DNA from: Isosphaera pallida ATCC 43644
GTDB lineage: Bacteria; Planctomycetota; Planctomycetia; Isosphaerales; Isosphaeraceae
Reading direction: 5' to 3'
Length of the DNA: 64,000 nt
NCBI RefSeq assembly: GCF_000186345.1
Contig: NC_014962.1
Coordinates: 2,818,450-2,882,449, forward strand
The translations under genes and the position numbers were made by a program. Shown here piece after piece: positions 37,917 through 46,613 of this stretch (positions are counted from its first letter, which is position 1; every line of letters begins with the position of its first letter). The notes under the pieces are model-generated. The model worked only from the letters and a program-made list of their open reading frames with translations. It was not told where the DNA came from and did no database searches.

Positions 37917-38102
37917 TGAACCAAACCAACTCGGCTTGACTCCGCTCCGTTCGGCTCGGCTCGGCCCAATTCGTCCGCTTGACGCGCGGGGGCGGCGCAC
38001 TCTCACCTCACCTCACCCATCTCACGTCACGTCACGTCACACCACGTTCGGATGGAGCATGGCGTGTGGGAACCACCGTCGCCGTCTCGCAGCCCCCCGG
38101 CC

Positions 38103-39272
38103 TCACTCCTCCAACGGCTCTTCCGCCTCGCCATCGCCATCGCCACCGGAAATGAAGGCCCCGTTCTCCTTCATCCGCTTGGCGATCACCTTGGCGGCGA
38201 TCTCGTCAGCGAGTTCGGGATGCTCCTTGAGATAAAGTTTGGAGTTCTCCCGACCCTGGCCCAACCTCAGATCGCCGTAGCTGAACCACGAGCCGGTTTT
38301 TTCCACCAGCTTGTCGGCCAGCGCTAGGTCGAGCAAATCACCCTCGCGGCTGATCCCCTGGTTGAACATGATGTCGAACTCGCAGACCCGGAACGGCGGC
38401 GCGATCTTATTTTTGACGATCTTAACCTTGACCCGGTTGCCAGTCGCCTCGTCTCCCTCCTTCACCGAACCAATTCGCCGCACGTCGATCCGCAGCGAAC
38501 TGTAGAACTTCAACGCCCGGCCCCCCGGCGTGGTTTCCGGCGAGCCAAACATCACTCCAATCTTCTCGCGAATCTGATTAATGAAAATCAATACGCATTT
38601 AGAGCGCGAGATCGCCGGCGTCAACTTGCGCAACGCCTGACTCATCAACCGCGCTTGGACCCCCACGAAGCTGTCGCCGATCTCGCCCTCGATTTCCGAC
38701 TTGGGTACCAGAGCGGCCACCGAGTCCACCACGATGATGTCCACGGCGTTGGACATCACCAGCATCTCGGCGATCTGGAGCGCCTCCTCAGCGCAGCTAG
38801 GCTGACTGACCAGCAGCGACTCGATATTGACCCCCAGCTTCTTGCACCAGGAGGGATCCAGCGCGTGTTCGGCGTCGATGAAGGCCGCCACCCCGCCCAG
38901 CTTTTGGGCGTTGGAGACCGCCTGCAGCGCAATCGTGGTCTTTCCGCTCGATTCTGGTCCGAACAACTCCACAATCCGGCCCCGTGGGAACCCTTTGCCT
39001 CCTAACGCCAAATCCAGCGACAGCGCCCCCGAGGAAATCCCCTCCACCTCCAGATGGGAATTTTCCCCCATCTTCATAATCGCCCCGGCCCCAAACGCCT
39101 TCTCGATCTGGCTGATCGCGTTGAGCAACGCCTTGTCCTCGGCGCTGGAGGCCGTCGCGCCACCACCCGATCCCTTGGATTCGCCCGACTTCGGCTTGGC
39201 CACCTCGACCACCTCCCCCGTCTGGATGTCCTCGTTGTCCACCGACCTGGATCGCGACACCACGGCCACCAC
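38103..39272 (-). CDS. recA: RecA recombinase
   Basis: DNA strand-exchange ATPase and SOS co-protease. Walker A GPESSGKT, the [17 protein letters not shown] Walker B region and [23 protein letters not shown] (L2) are all present, plus a C-terminal acidic tail ([14 protein letters not shown]). The N-terminus has an extra ~40-residue Gly/Ser/Lys-rich extension before the helix [18 protein letters not shown]. The 389-aa form starts at GTG 39272 (GGGGAGG six bases upstream). A TTG at 39326 also exists but lies only about ten bases after the expected transcript start, so it is unlikely. A promoter and a 22-bp near-palindrome lie just upstream. Confidence 0.95.
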   Translation of the reverse strand: MVAVVSRSRSVDNEDIQTGEVVEVAKPKSGESKGSGGGATASSAEDKALLNAISQIEKAFGAGAIMKMGENSHLEVEGISSGALSLDLALGGKGFPRGRIVELFGPESSGKTTIALQAVSNAQKLGGVAAFIDAEHALDPSWCKKLGVNIESLLVSQPSCAEEALQIAEMLVMSNAVDIIVVDSVAALVPKSEIEGEIGDSFVGVQARLMSQALRKLTPAISRSKCVLIFINQIREKIGVMFGSPETTPGGRALKFYSSLRIDVRRIGSVKEGDEATGNRVKVKIVKNKIAPPFRVCEFDIMFNQGISREGDLLDLALADKLVEKTGSWFSYGDLRLGQGRENSKLYLKEHPELADEIAAKVIAKRMKENGAFISGGDGDGEAEEPLEE

Positions 39273-39318
39273 GCCAAACCTCCCCCCCACCTCAGGACGC
39301 TCAATCTGTTGGAGTTGT

Positions 39319-39340
39319 GAACGCAAGTGTACTTCCGTTC
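39319..39340 (-). promoter_or_regulatory. Near-perfect 22-bp palindrome at the recA promoter (operator candidate)
   Basis: On the minus strand GAACGGAAGT-AC-ACTTGCGTTC: two 10-base arms that match at nine of ten positions around a two-base spacer. It starts two bases past the -10 hexamer and covers the likely transcription start. A LexA-type repressor bound here would block recA. The spacing and core differ from the classic Bacillus box and I do not know a planctomycete consensus. Confidence 0.65.
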
Positions 39341-39342
39341 AA

Positions 39343-39370
39343 AATCTACTCCGCCGCCGGTTTCTGTCAA
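39343..39370 (-). promoter_or_regulatory. Sigma-70 type promoter of recA
   Basis: Reverse strand: -35 TTGACA (39365-39370), 16-base spacer, -10 TAGATT (39343-39348, four of six consensus positions). Transcription would start near 39336, leaving a 60-odd-base leader to GTG 39272. Confidence 0.7.
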
Positions 39371-39720
39371 GTCCCGACCGACGGGAATGGTTCATGTGGT
39401 TCGCCGCCGGGAGGCCCCGAGCGCTTGGGTCGGGGCTGTGGAGCGTGGCGCATCGAAGGGATTGCCCCTGATCCGCGTCGAACCTTAAGGGGAGGTTGGG
39501 CGTGAATCGGAACGATTGTATCATGGAAGGGCGTCGTCGGGATGGGGTTTGAGGCGGGTTGTCCGATCGTCTTGGGTTAGCGATCCCCCGGCGATTGGAG
39601 CCGCTCCTTTTGAAAGCCGGCGCGATGGTCAACCCAACGCGATGGAACCCCGCCAAACGTAAGATAACTCAGCGCGACGCGACACGACGCGACGAGATGG
39701 GAGAAGGAGGGCCGAGGACG
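39371..39720. other. Remainder of divergent spacer between recA and coiled-coil gene
   Basis: 350 bases beyond the recA promoter, up to ATG 39721. It should contain the promoter of the plus-strand coiled-coil protein, which I could not define. No gene is supported. Confidence 0.4.
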
Positions 39721-40725
39721 ATGAAGCGATCGCGGGACGGACGCGAAGGAGGCAGCGAAGCGACGGCGGTTGGCTGGTTGATCGTCGCGGCAATGATCGG
39801 GGGCGTTGCGTCGCCTTGCGCCGCCCAGGCGAACCGAACCACCGCCGTGGACCCCGACCAGTTTCCCTTGCCGTTGCATCGCGCAATGGAGGTCGAGGAC
39901 ATCGACCGCCAGGGACGCCAGTTGCGCGACCAGATCGCCGAGGCCGAGACCCGCTACGCCAAGGTCCGCGAACTGGCCGAACGCAAAGTGGTTCCCGTGG
40001 TCGAACTCAAACGCGAGGCCGCCGAGTTGGACCACCTCAAGGCCCGCGCCGTCGAGCTTCAGGCGTTCCGCGCCCTCAAGCTGCACGAACGCGAGGTTCT
40101 AGCCACCGGAATCAACAACGAGGCCATCACCTACGACCTCCTCCTCGCTCTGCTAAAGGCACAGGAGGAGATGGCGCGGGTGGAACGCGAGTTCCGCCGC
40201 TACGAATACCTCCAGACCGCCGCCCTGCGCAAAGCCGGGGCCGTCAGCGACGAGGAACTGGCACGGGCCAAGTCCAACTATGACTTAGCGTCCGCAAATC
40301 TGAACATGAGTCGCGCCCGTCAGGAACAGGTGGCTTTAGAACTGGCGGTTCGCAAAGGCGAACAAGCCTTCGAGGCCAACGCCTTCCGCGATCTCAAACT
40401 TCGCGCCGTCCGAGCTCGTTTGGTTTACGATGAACTCGCCGCCGAGGCGATTCGCAGGCGTTTGGATCTGGCGCGGGAACGGGCGCGGCGCGGTCTGACC
40501 GCCAACGCCGAACTCGAAGCCCTGAGCGCCGCGTTGAAGCAGGCTCAGGCCGAAGTCGAGGCCGACCGCACGGAACTCGAACGGTTCGCCAACGAGACGA
40601 TCGAACCGCCACCCCCCTTAAACCCGCCCACCAATCCCGCCGCCCCTGTCCCGCCCCGGACCCAACCCCGCTCTGGTCCCGACACGGCCACCCACGTTTC
40701 ATCCTCTCCAAGGCTCAACGGCTGA
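39721..40725 (+). CDS. Secreted coiled-coil protein of unknown function
   Basis: A 334-aa protein. An N-terminal hydrophobic segment (VGWLIVAAMIGGVASPCAAQA) reads as a signal peptide. Residues about 55-295 form long, charged helices rich in Glu, Arg, Ala and Leu, the pattern of a coiled coil, e.g. an adaptor or outer-membrane-efflux-like hairpin, and the protein ends in a Pro-rich tail. No enzymatic motif is visible. A GAAGGAGG site about 12 bases upstream and a second GAGGA closer in support ATG 39721. Not a clear match to TolC or HlyD, which also use such helices. It precedes the degenerate hydrolase gene by 123 bases. Confidence 0.65.
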   Translation: MKRSRDGREGGSEATAVGWLIVAAMIGGVASPCAAQANRTTAVDPDQFPLPLHRAMEVEDIDRQGRQLRDQIAEAETRYAKVRELAERKVVPVVELKREAAELDHLKARAVELQAFRALKLHEREVLATGINNEAITYDLLLALLKAQEEMARVEREFRRYEYLQTAALRKAGAVSDEELARAKSNYDLASANLNMSRARQEQVALELAVRKGEQAFEANAFRDLKLRAVRARLVYDELAAEAIRRRLDLARERARRGLTANAELEALSAALKQAQAEVEADRTELERFANETIEPPPPLNPPTNPAAPVPPRTQPRSGPDTATHVSSSPRLNG

Positions 40726-40848
40726 GAGGAAACCAGACTCGGTCCCTTCCGTCCGACGATCGATCGCGTCCGCCTTGGTCCGTTTCGACCTCCGCGTCTC
40801 CCCTCTCCCTTTTGCGACGCCTCATGGAAGGCCAAAGAGGAGTGACGA

Positions 40849-43377
40849 ATGAACTCGGATCGTTTTCAACCCCCGTCACACCGTTCGCCTGTGGTCAGCC
40901 GCCGTTTGACGGGGACGCTCCTCGCGCTGGCGGCCCTCGGCCCCTGGTCGCTTTCAGCGTGGGGACAGAACCAGGATTTGGTGCTACTCAAGGATGGACG
41001 GGTGTTGCAAGGCGTCGTGGAGCGGGACAACGTCTTTTTTATAGTGGCCGACTCGATGCGTCGGATCACCCTCAGACGCAACTGGGTCGCCTCGACCGAC
41101 CCGGCCCCCAACCCACCAACCCCCGCGGACATCCGCCTGTTCCACGCCAATATGGTCCAGGGCGGCGACATGCCGGAGTTCGCCCTCAATTTCAAGGTGG
41201 GCCAGTGGAATGCAGAATTGCGCCGGGAGGTGTCCTACGTCGGCACCCGCGACGGACGCGCTACCGAGTTCATCCAGGCGGTTCACCTGCTTGGTCCTAA
41301 GGTATGCGAGATTCGAGGCCTCAACCGCTTCTGGAAAGCCAACCACGCCACGTCGGAAATCCCCAAGGAACTCATTTTGGGCATGTTCCGACGGATCAAG
41401 GCCGACAACCTCGACAACCCTGAAGCGCTGAAGAAATTGACGATCTTCCTCATCCAGGCTGACTGGCTTGAGGAGGCGTTGATCGAACTCGACGAGTTGG
41501 CCCGTCGCTTTCCCGGCGAGGCAGAAGCGGTCGAGCGAACCCGCTCCAGCGTGCTAAACCTGATCGCGCGACGGGAACTGGAGGGGGCCCAAGCGGCGCT
41601 CAAGCGGGGGCGGCCCAGGGAGGCTCGTCGGCGTTTGGAAATCCTCGTGCGCCGCTTCCCTCTGGAAGGGGAAACCGCTCGCCGGGTCGAAGCCCAACGT
41701 CTGGAGTGGGAGACCCGTGATCGCTTCGATCGAGAGTTGGCCGAGCGTCTGGTTCTGGCCGCCGACGCCTTGCCCCCCAACGACCGGGCCGCCTGGAGTC
41801 CCGCCCTGATCGAGATGCTTCAAGCCCTGGCCGAAGTGCCCGACATTGTGGGTCCGCTTATCGAAATCGCTCTGGACGAAACCGCCGCCCCCCACTCGCG
41901 TGTGGCTGCGGGTCTCAACGCCGCCAACGCCAACGCCAACGGCAACGCCAACGCGCCCGCCGAGGTGACGCTTCCGGGTAGTCCCATCGACGTGCCGCCC
42001 CCCCCAAGCGTGACCAACCCACCTGCGTTGGGGAACGATCCTCCAACCGCTCCCGCAACTGCCGACCCCGCCCAGGCTCCCTCTCCGGCACCGGACAACG
42101 CCTCGCCGGCGTCGTCGCGTTTTGCGCGGGCCGCGTCGATCTTCGTAGCGGGGCCGGAACAGATGACCGGCGACCTCGACGCCGCAGCGTTGCTCTGGAA
42201 CGCGCGGGCGCTGTTGCGGGCGATTCTGGCCGACGACAACGATCCACCGCCCGACCTGATCGCCCAGCTGGACGCGCTGGGGGTGGACGCTCCCCTCGCC
42301 CTGACCTTGATTCAACGGATGCCGCCGGTTCGAGCCGATCGCTCGGCCGCCTCGGGCATGGTCCGCACCTGGCGGACCCGGGACTCCGAGTCGCCCGATT
42401 CGGTCGAATATGTGGTCCAGCTGCCCGAGGAATACCACCCGTTGCGGTCCTATCCGGCGGTCATCGCCCTTCACGACGGCGACGGCCCCGAACAGGCCCG
42501 CGCCCTTTGGGGTCCGGAGGCGGCCCGCCGCGGTTTCATCCTAATCGCCCCCGAGTATCGACTGCCTAATCGTCCCGCCGACTACGGCTTCACCCGCGAG
42601 GAACACGCCGCGGTCGAGTTGGCGCTACGCGACGCCTCCAAACGCCTGGCGATCGACACCGACCGCGTCGGCCTGGTCGGCTCGCTGTTTGGCGGCACTA
42701 TGGCCTGGGATGTCGGCCTGTCCCACCCCGGACGCTTCAACGGCGTGGTGGCGATGTCGGCCCTCCCCGGCAAACATATCGCCGCCTATAAACCCAACGC
42801 CAAGCTCGCCTCGCTCTACATCATCCAAGGCAAGCTAACCCCCGGCTGCGATCGGATCATCGCCGAGGGCTGCCGCGCATTGATCGGCTCTAACAACGAC
42901 TTGACCTATGTGGAATATTACCATCGCGGCCTGGAAACCATCGCTGGGGAAGTGCCCGCCGCCTACGACTGGCTGGAGGCCCGCAAACGCAACACCTACC
43001 CCAGCGAGTTCAAGGTGGTCGCGGGCCGCGAGGGGGACACCCGGTTTTACGGCACCGTCATCAACGCCTTCGCCCCCGGACGGGCCCCCGACCCGGCCGG
43101 GATCGACGCCACCGGCTCCAACCTCAAGCCCGCCACCCTCTCCTGGTCCCTCAACCCCCGGACCAATTCGATCAAGCTGGAGACCGACGGCGTGACCTCG
43201 CTGGATGTTTGGTTGCCGCCCGTTGGCCTGGACCCTCAACGACCCGTCGAGTTGCGGGTCAACGGGAAAACGTGGTTCAAAGGACTGATTCCCCGCGACT
43301 TGGAGCCAATGCTCCGCGACCTGCGTATCCGCGGCGACCGCCGCCAAACTTACCTGTTCCGAGTTCAGGCCGGATGA
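40849..43377 (+). CDS. Secreted protein with alpha/beta-hydrolase-like C-terminal domain lacking the nucleophile serine
   Basis: An 842-aa exported protein: signal peptide at about 18-39. The N-terminal part (to about 350) is helical and tetratricopeptide-like (LIQADWLEEALIELDELARRFPGEAE). A low-complexity Asn-Ala and Pro-rich linker follows (about 355-425). The C-terminal alpha/beta-hydrolase domain (about 500-750) matches the PHB-depolymerase/esterase group: PAVIALHDGDGPEQ (oxyanion-like strand) and DTDRVGLVGSLFGGTMAWDVGLSHPGRF. In that elbow the usual GxSxG would place Ser at residue 613, but it is Leu (G611-S612-L613-F614-G615-G616), so catalysis is doubtful. The ATGA at its end overlaps the next gene. 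Confidence 0.75.
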   Translation: MNSDRFQPPSHRSPVVSRRLTGTLLALAALGPWSLSAWGQNQDLVLLKDGRVLQGVVERDNVFFIVADSMRRITLRRNWVASTDPAPNPPTPADIRLFHANMVQGGDMPEFALNFKVGQWNAELRREVSYVGTRDGRATEFIQAVHLLGPKVCEIRGLNRFWKANHATSEIPKELILGMFRRIKADNLDNPEALKKLTIFLIQADWLEEALIELDELARRFPGEAEAVERTRSSVLNLIARRELEGAQAALKRGRPREARRRLEILVRRFPLEGETARRVEAQRLEWETRDRFDRELAERLVLAADALPPNDRAAWSPALIEMLQALAEVPDIVGPLIEIALDETAAPHSRVAAGLNAANANANGNANAPAEVTLPGSPIDVPPPPSVTNPPALGNDPPTAPATADPAQAPSPAPDNASPASSRFARAASIFVAGPEQMTGDLDAAALLWNARALLRAILADDNDPPPDLIAQLDALGVDAPLALTLIQRMPPVRADRSAASGMVRTWRTRDSESPDSVEYVVQLPEEYHPLRSYPAVIALHDGDGPEQARALWGPEAARRGFILIAPEYRLPNRPADYGFTREEHAAVELALRDASKRLAIDTDRVGLVGSLFGGTMAWDVGLSHPGRFNGVVAMSALPGKHIAAYKPNAKLASLYIIQGKLTPGCDRIIAEGCRALIGSNNDLTYVEYYHRGLETIAGEVPAAYDWLEARKRNTYPSEFKVVAGREGDTRFYGTVINAFAPGRAPDPAGIDATGSNLKPATLSWSLNPRTNSIKLETDGVTSLDVWLPPVGLDPQRPVELRVNGKTWFKGLIPRDLEPMLRDLRIRGDRRQTYLFRVQAG

Positions 43378-44270
43378 CCGCCTCGCCCCCTCATCCCCCC
43401 TCCCCCGCGCTTCGGCAACGGGCCGCGACCGTGCGGTTGCTCGCCATCGACATCGATGGCACCCTGCTGGATCGTTCGGGACGGCTTCTCCCCAGCACCG
43501 CCCAGGCGGTCGCCCGCGTCGCCGAGGCCGGCATTCGCCCCGTGCTTTGCACCGGACGCCGCCATCGTCGCGCTCGTCCGGTCGCCGAGCAACTGGGACT
43601 CGACGCGCCTCTGGTGTGCAACAGCGGCGCGGTCGTCAAGTCGCGCCAAGGGGACCGGACCCTGCATCGGGCTGACCTGCCGCCGGGGATCGCCGCTGAA
43701 CTCGTGCGTCTGTTTGAGAGCCGAGGCCATCGCGCTTTGTCATTTCTCGACGACCCCGCCGACGGGGCCGACTTTGTTACCGCCGCCGACCCCTCCGGCG
43801 ATCCCTACCTCGACCGCTACCTCGACGTCAACCGCGGCCACGGGCGTTACGACCCGTCCTGGAAAACCACCATCGACCGCGAACCGCATTATCATGTTTG
43901 CTGCTTCGGCGAGTTCGAGGCGATGCGGCCTCTCGCCGAAACCGCCCTGCAACGGTTCGGCGCGGCGATTCAGCCGTTCGTGCAACGTAGTCCTAGCGGT
44001 CTGGGATATGTCTGCGAGATTGTCCGGGGCGACGCCTCCAAGTGGTCGGCGGTCATCACCCTGGCCCGGCAATGGGGCATCGAACCCGACGAAATCGCCG
44101 CCATCGGCGACGACATGAACGATCTGGCCATGATCCGTCACGCCGCCCTCGGGGTGGCGATGGGCCACGCTCCCGAAGCCGTCCGCGCCGCCGCCGATTG
44201 GGTCACCGCCGACCACGACCACGACGGCCTCAGCCGATTCATCGACGACCTGCTGCTGGCCGATCGTTGA
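43374..44270 (+). CDS. HAD-superfamily Cof-type hydrolase
   Basis: A 298-aa cytoplasmic phosphatase of the Cof/YidA type acting on sugar or nucleotide phosphates. Motif I is IDIDGTLLD, motif II is CTGRR (Thr), and motif IV is GDDMNDLAM, with Lys of motif III in WSAVITLARQWG-adjacent DASKWS. A cap domain lies between. The start is ATG 43374 overlapping the stop of the hydrolase gene (ATGA), so the two are coupled. The frame continues upstream to 43209 only as a shadow. The substrate cannot be predicted. Confidence 0.9.
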   Translation: MTASPPHPPSPALRQRAATVRLLAIDIDGTLLDRSGRLLPSTAQAVARVAEAGIRPVLCTGRRHRRARPVAEQLGLDAPLVCNSGAVVKSRQGDRTLHRADLPPGIAAELVRLFESRGHRALSFLDDPADGADFVTAADPSGDPYLDRYLDVNRGHGRYDPSWKTTIDREPHYHVCCFGEFEAMRPLAETALQRFGAAIQPFVQRSPSGLGYVCEIVRGDASKWSAVITLARQWGIEPDEIAAIGDDMNDLAMIRHAALGVAMGHAPEAVRAAADWVTADHDHDGLSRFIDDLLLADR

Positions 44271-44337
44271 ACGCCCTAGCACCGCGCATCCCGTCAATGC
44301 GCCATCCTTCTCCTTTCAATCCTTCAGGGACGCCTCG

Positions 44338-46113
44338 ATGGTCTTGATCCGGCCGCGTGGGGTGGTGGCTCTCACCGCGTTGGAACTGATGGTCGGCCTT
44401 GGCGCGCCCCCCCAAGGCGAGTCTCCCACGGAATGGTTCGACGACCAGGCGTCCTCCTGGGGTTTAACGGTGTTTCAATACGTCGATGGGTCGCGTGGGC
44501 GGCGCGATCTGGTGGAAATCATGGGCGGCGGGGTCGCGTTGGCTGACTTCGACGACGATGGACGGCTCGATGTGTGGCTCGCCAACGGCGGGCCGATCGG
44601 TCCTGGCTCCCCCCCCGACGACCCGCCCAGCGCCCTGTTCCTTCAAACCCGACCCGGACGATTCCTCCCGGCCGATCCGCCAATCCCCGGCCCCTCCTAC
44701 GCGATGGGAGCCGCCGTGGGCGACTTCGACGGCGATGGCCGCCGCGATTTGCTCGTCACCGGTTGGCGAGGGCTGGCCCTGCTCCGCAACCTGGGTGGCG
44801 GACGATTCGAGGAGACCTCCGATCGCCTGGAGTTCTCCCAGGTGAAGAACGTCCCGAAGCTGGACGAACTCTGGACCACCTCCGCCGCCTGGGGCGATCT
44901 CGACGGCGACGGCGATTTAGATTTATATATCTGCGCTTACGTGCACTATGATCCAACCCGCGCGCCGTACTGCGCCGCGCCCGACGGTCGGCGGGACTAT
45001 TGCGGTCCTCTCGACTTCGCCGCTCAGCGCGACCTGTTGTTTCGTAACGACGGCGGCCGTCTGGTGGAGGTGGGCGAAACCCTGGAAATCGACCAGCCGC
45101 CCCGTCGTGGCCTTGGCGTCGTCGTCGCCGACGTCAACGACGATGGACAGCTCGACCTGTTCATCGCCAACGACGCCGAACCGGCCCGGTTGTGGCTCAA
45201 TCGGGGTCACTGGGTCTTCGAGGAGGTGGGCGAACTGGCCGGGGTCGCCTTCGACGCCCACGGTCAGCCACCCGCGGGCATGGGGGTGGTCTGGGCCGAC
45301 CTGATCGCCGAGCCCCATCACCAACCGACCCGGTTCGATCTGGCTGTTGCCAACTTCTTCGGACGCGGCACCCTGGTTTATCGCAACCTGGGAGCCGCGA
45401 CGTTTCAAGAGGTGTCCGAATCCTCGGGGCTGAGCGGCGCAACCCGCGACGTGCTGGGCTTCGGCCTGGTCGCACTCGACGTTGATCGAGATGGGCGGCT
45501 CGACCTAGTGCAAGCTAATGGTCATGTGCTGGACCGCGACCGCCTGGGCGAACCGTTTCGGCAACCACTGCGCTGGATGCGCAGCGTGGGACCATCCCGT
45601 TTCGTCGCCCAAACCCAGGCTTGGGCCAACCCGCCGAGGTTAGGCCGCGGCTTGGCGGTGGGCGACGTCAACAACGATGGCCTGCCCGACTTGGTAACCA
45701 CTCGCCTGGATGGACCGCCCGCGCTGTTAATCGCCCGCGCCCACAATCGCCCCGGCCTGACAATCCGGCTCCGACCTCGGCCCGGACAGGCCGATCCGCC
45801 CATCGGCGCGCGGGTGGTGGTTCATTTGGCGAGTGACGACGGTTCGGCCCGCGACCATGTCGGCGTGGTGGTTGGCGGCGGCTCGTATCTCTCGGCCTCC
45901 GACGACGCCCTCTTCGTCCCCCTGCCCCACGGCCAACGAGTCGCGTCGCTCAAGGTCGTCTGGCCCTCGGGGGAAACCCAAGAGTTCGATCCCATGATCC
46001 CCAGCGCAGACCAGGAGCGAGAGCGATCGTTCCAACGTATCCAAATCGACCAGCATCAGAGTCGGTACCGATCCCCTGAAGTCCGCCCCGGTCTCAAACG
46101 AGGGAATCCTTGA
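44338..46113 (+). CDS. FG-GAP/VCBS repeat protein with ASPIC/UnbV C-terminal domain (CRTAC1-like)
   Basis: A 591-aa exported protein. A short hydrophobic N-terminus (VVALTALELMVGLGA) may be a signal peptide. The body is a beta-propeller of FG-GAP repeats, each with a Ca2+-binding DxDxDGxxD-like loop (ADFDDDGRLDV, GDFDGDGRRDL, GDLDGDGDLDL, ADVNDDGQLDL, LDVDRDGRLDL, GDVNNDGLPDL). The C-terminal ASPIC/UnbV domain reads IGARVVVHLASDDG and KVVWPSGETQEF. The family is expanded in planctomycetes and related bacteria. Role unknown, probably extracellular adhesion or polymer binding. It follows the HAD gene by 67 bases. Confidence 0.9.
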   Translation: MVLIRPRGVVALTALELMVGLGAPPQGESPTEWFDDQASSWGLTVFQYVDGSRGRRDLVEIMGGGVALADFDDDGRLDVWLANGGPIGPGSPPDDPPSALFLQTRPGRFLPADPPIPGPSYAMGAAVGDFDGDGRRDLLVTGWRGLALLRNLGGGRFEETSDRLEFSQVKNVPKLDELWTTSAAWGDLDGDGDLDLYICAYVHYDPTRAPYCAAPDGRRDYCGPLDFAAQRDLLFRNDGGRLVEVGETLEIDQPPRRGLGVVVADVNDDGQLDLFIANDAEPARLWLNRGHWVFEEVGELAGVAFDAHGQPPAGMGVVWADLIAEPHHQPTRFDLAVANFFGRGTLVYRNLGAATFQEVSESSGLSGATRDVLGFGLVALDVDRDGRLDLVQANGHVLDRDRLGEPFRQPLRWMRSVGPSRFVAQTQAWANPPRLGRGLAVGDVNNDGLPDLVTTRLDGPPALLIARAHNRPGLTIRLRPRPGQADPPIGARVVVHLASDDGSARDHVGVVVGGGSYLSASDDALFVPLPHGQRVASLKVVWPSGETQEFDPMIPSADQERERSFQRIQIDQHQSRYRSPEVRPGLKRGNP

Positions 46114-46278
46114 TGCCGAGTTTGCCACGACGACCCAAACTACCCTAGCGATTCTCGGGAGAACTTCAACTGAGCTTGAGGGATTCTCGTCAAATTTTCT
46201 CTTTTTATTCGAAAATGTCCAGAAAATCAACCGTATTGTTCAAGTCCCGAGGGCGGATTCGATTCCCCCGACGGTTGG

Positions 46279-46398
46279 TTTCCCCATGATCCCTGGCCCC
46301 AACGGTTCGGGGACCAAGTAATCTTTCGCTCCTCACTCCTCTCCCCTCGCTTCTCACACGTGGAAACGACCCCGTTGGGGTCGAGGATCATGGGGAAA
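46279..46398. repeat. Long inverted repeat, 27-bp arms with a variable 4-bp core
   Basis: Left arm 46279-46305 and right arm 46372-46398. The first 14 bases (TTTCCCCATGATCC) and the last nine (CCCCAACGG) are identical between the left arm and the reverse complement of the right; only the central four differ. The 66-base spacer includes the start of another hairpin (46367-46383, CGACCCC-GTT-GGGGTCG). Confidence 0.75.
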
Positions 46399-46454
46399 GG
46401 GAAGGAAGCGAGTCGCTTTGCCACAAGCGGTGTTTGATTCGAACAAACCGGGTA

Positions 46455-46501
46455 ATGGTCCATCGAGCCGATTCTCTTGGCATGATGGTCCGTCGAGCCG
46501 A
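46455..46501. repeat. Direct repeat, 17 bp, 30-bp period
   Basis: ATGGTCC[A/G]TCGAGCCGA at 46455-46471 and 46485-46501, one mismatch, 113 bases before the chosen sufS start. The period of about three helical turns suits two binding sites on the same face of DNA. Confidence 0.6.
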
Positions 46502-46613
46502 AATCACAGCCCCCCCTCTCAGCCACCGCCTTCCCCTGAGCTGTCCCACCCCGTAAAATGAATTTGGAGCCTCAACGCCCATGCGGTGGGATCCCAACCG
46601 GGAAGGACGCGAC

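Larger units (their letters stand above)
46114..46613. other. Structured leader region upstream of sufS
   Basis: 500 bases with no gene. It begins with an AT-rich stretch near 46190-46240 and contains a long imperfect inverted repeat (46279-46398) and a 17-bp direct repeat (46455-46501) before the sufS start. A promoter was not resolved. Confidence 0.6.

Noticed and set aside
38010-38045. TCACC/TCACG micro-repeats between the methyltransferase and recA
   Set aside because: Simple low-complexity drift in a short convergent spacer, with no inverted symmetry or gene context.
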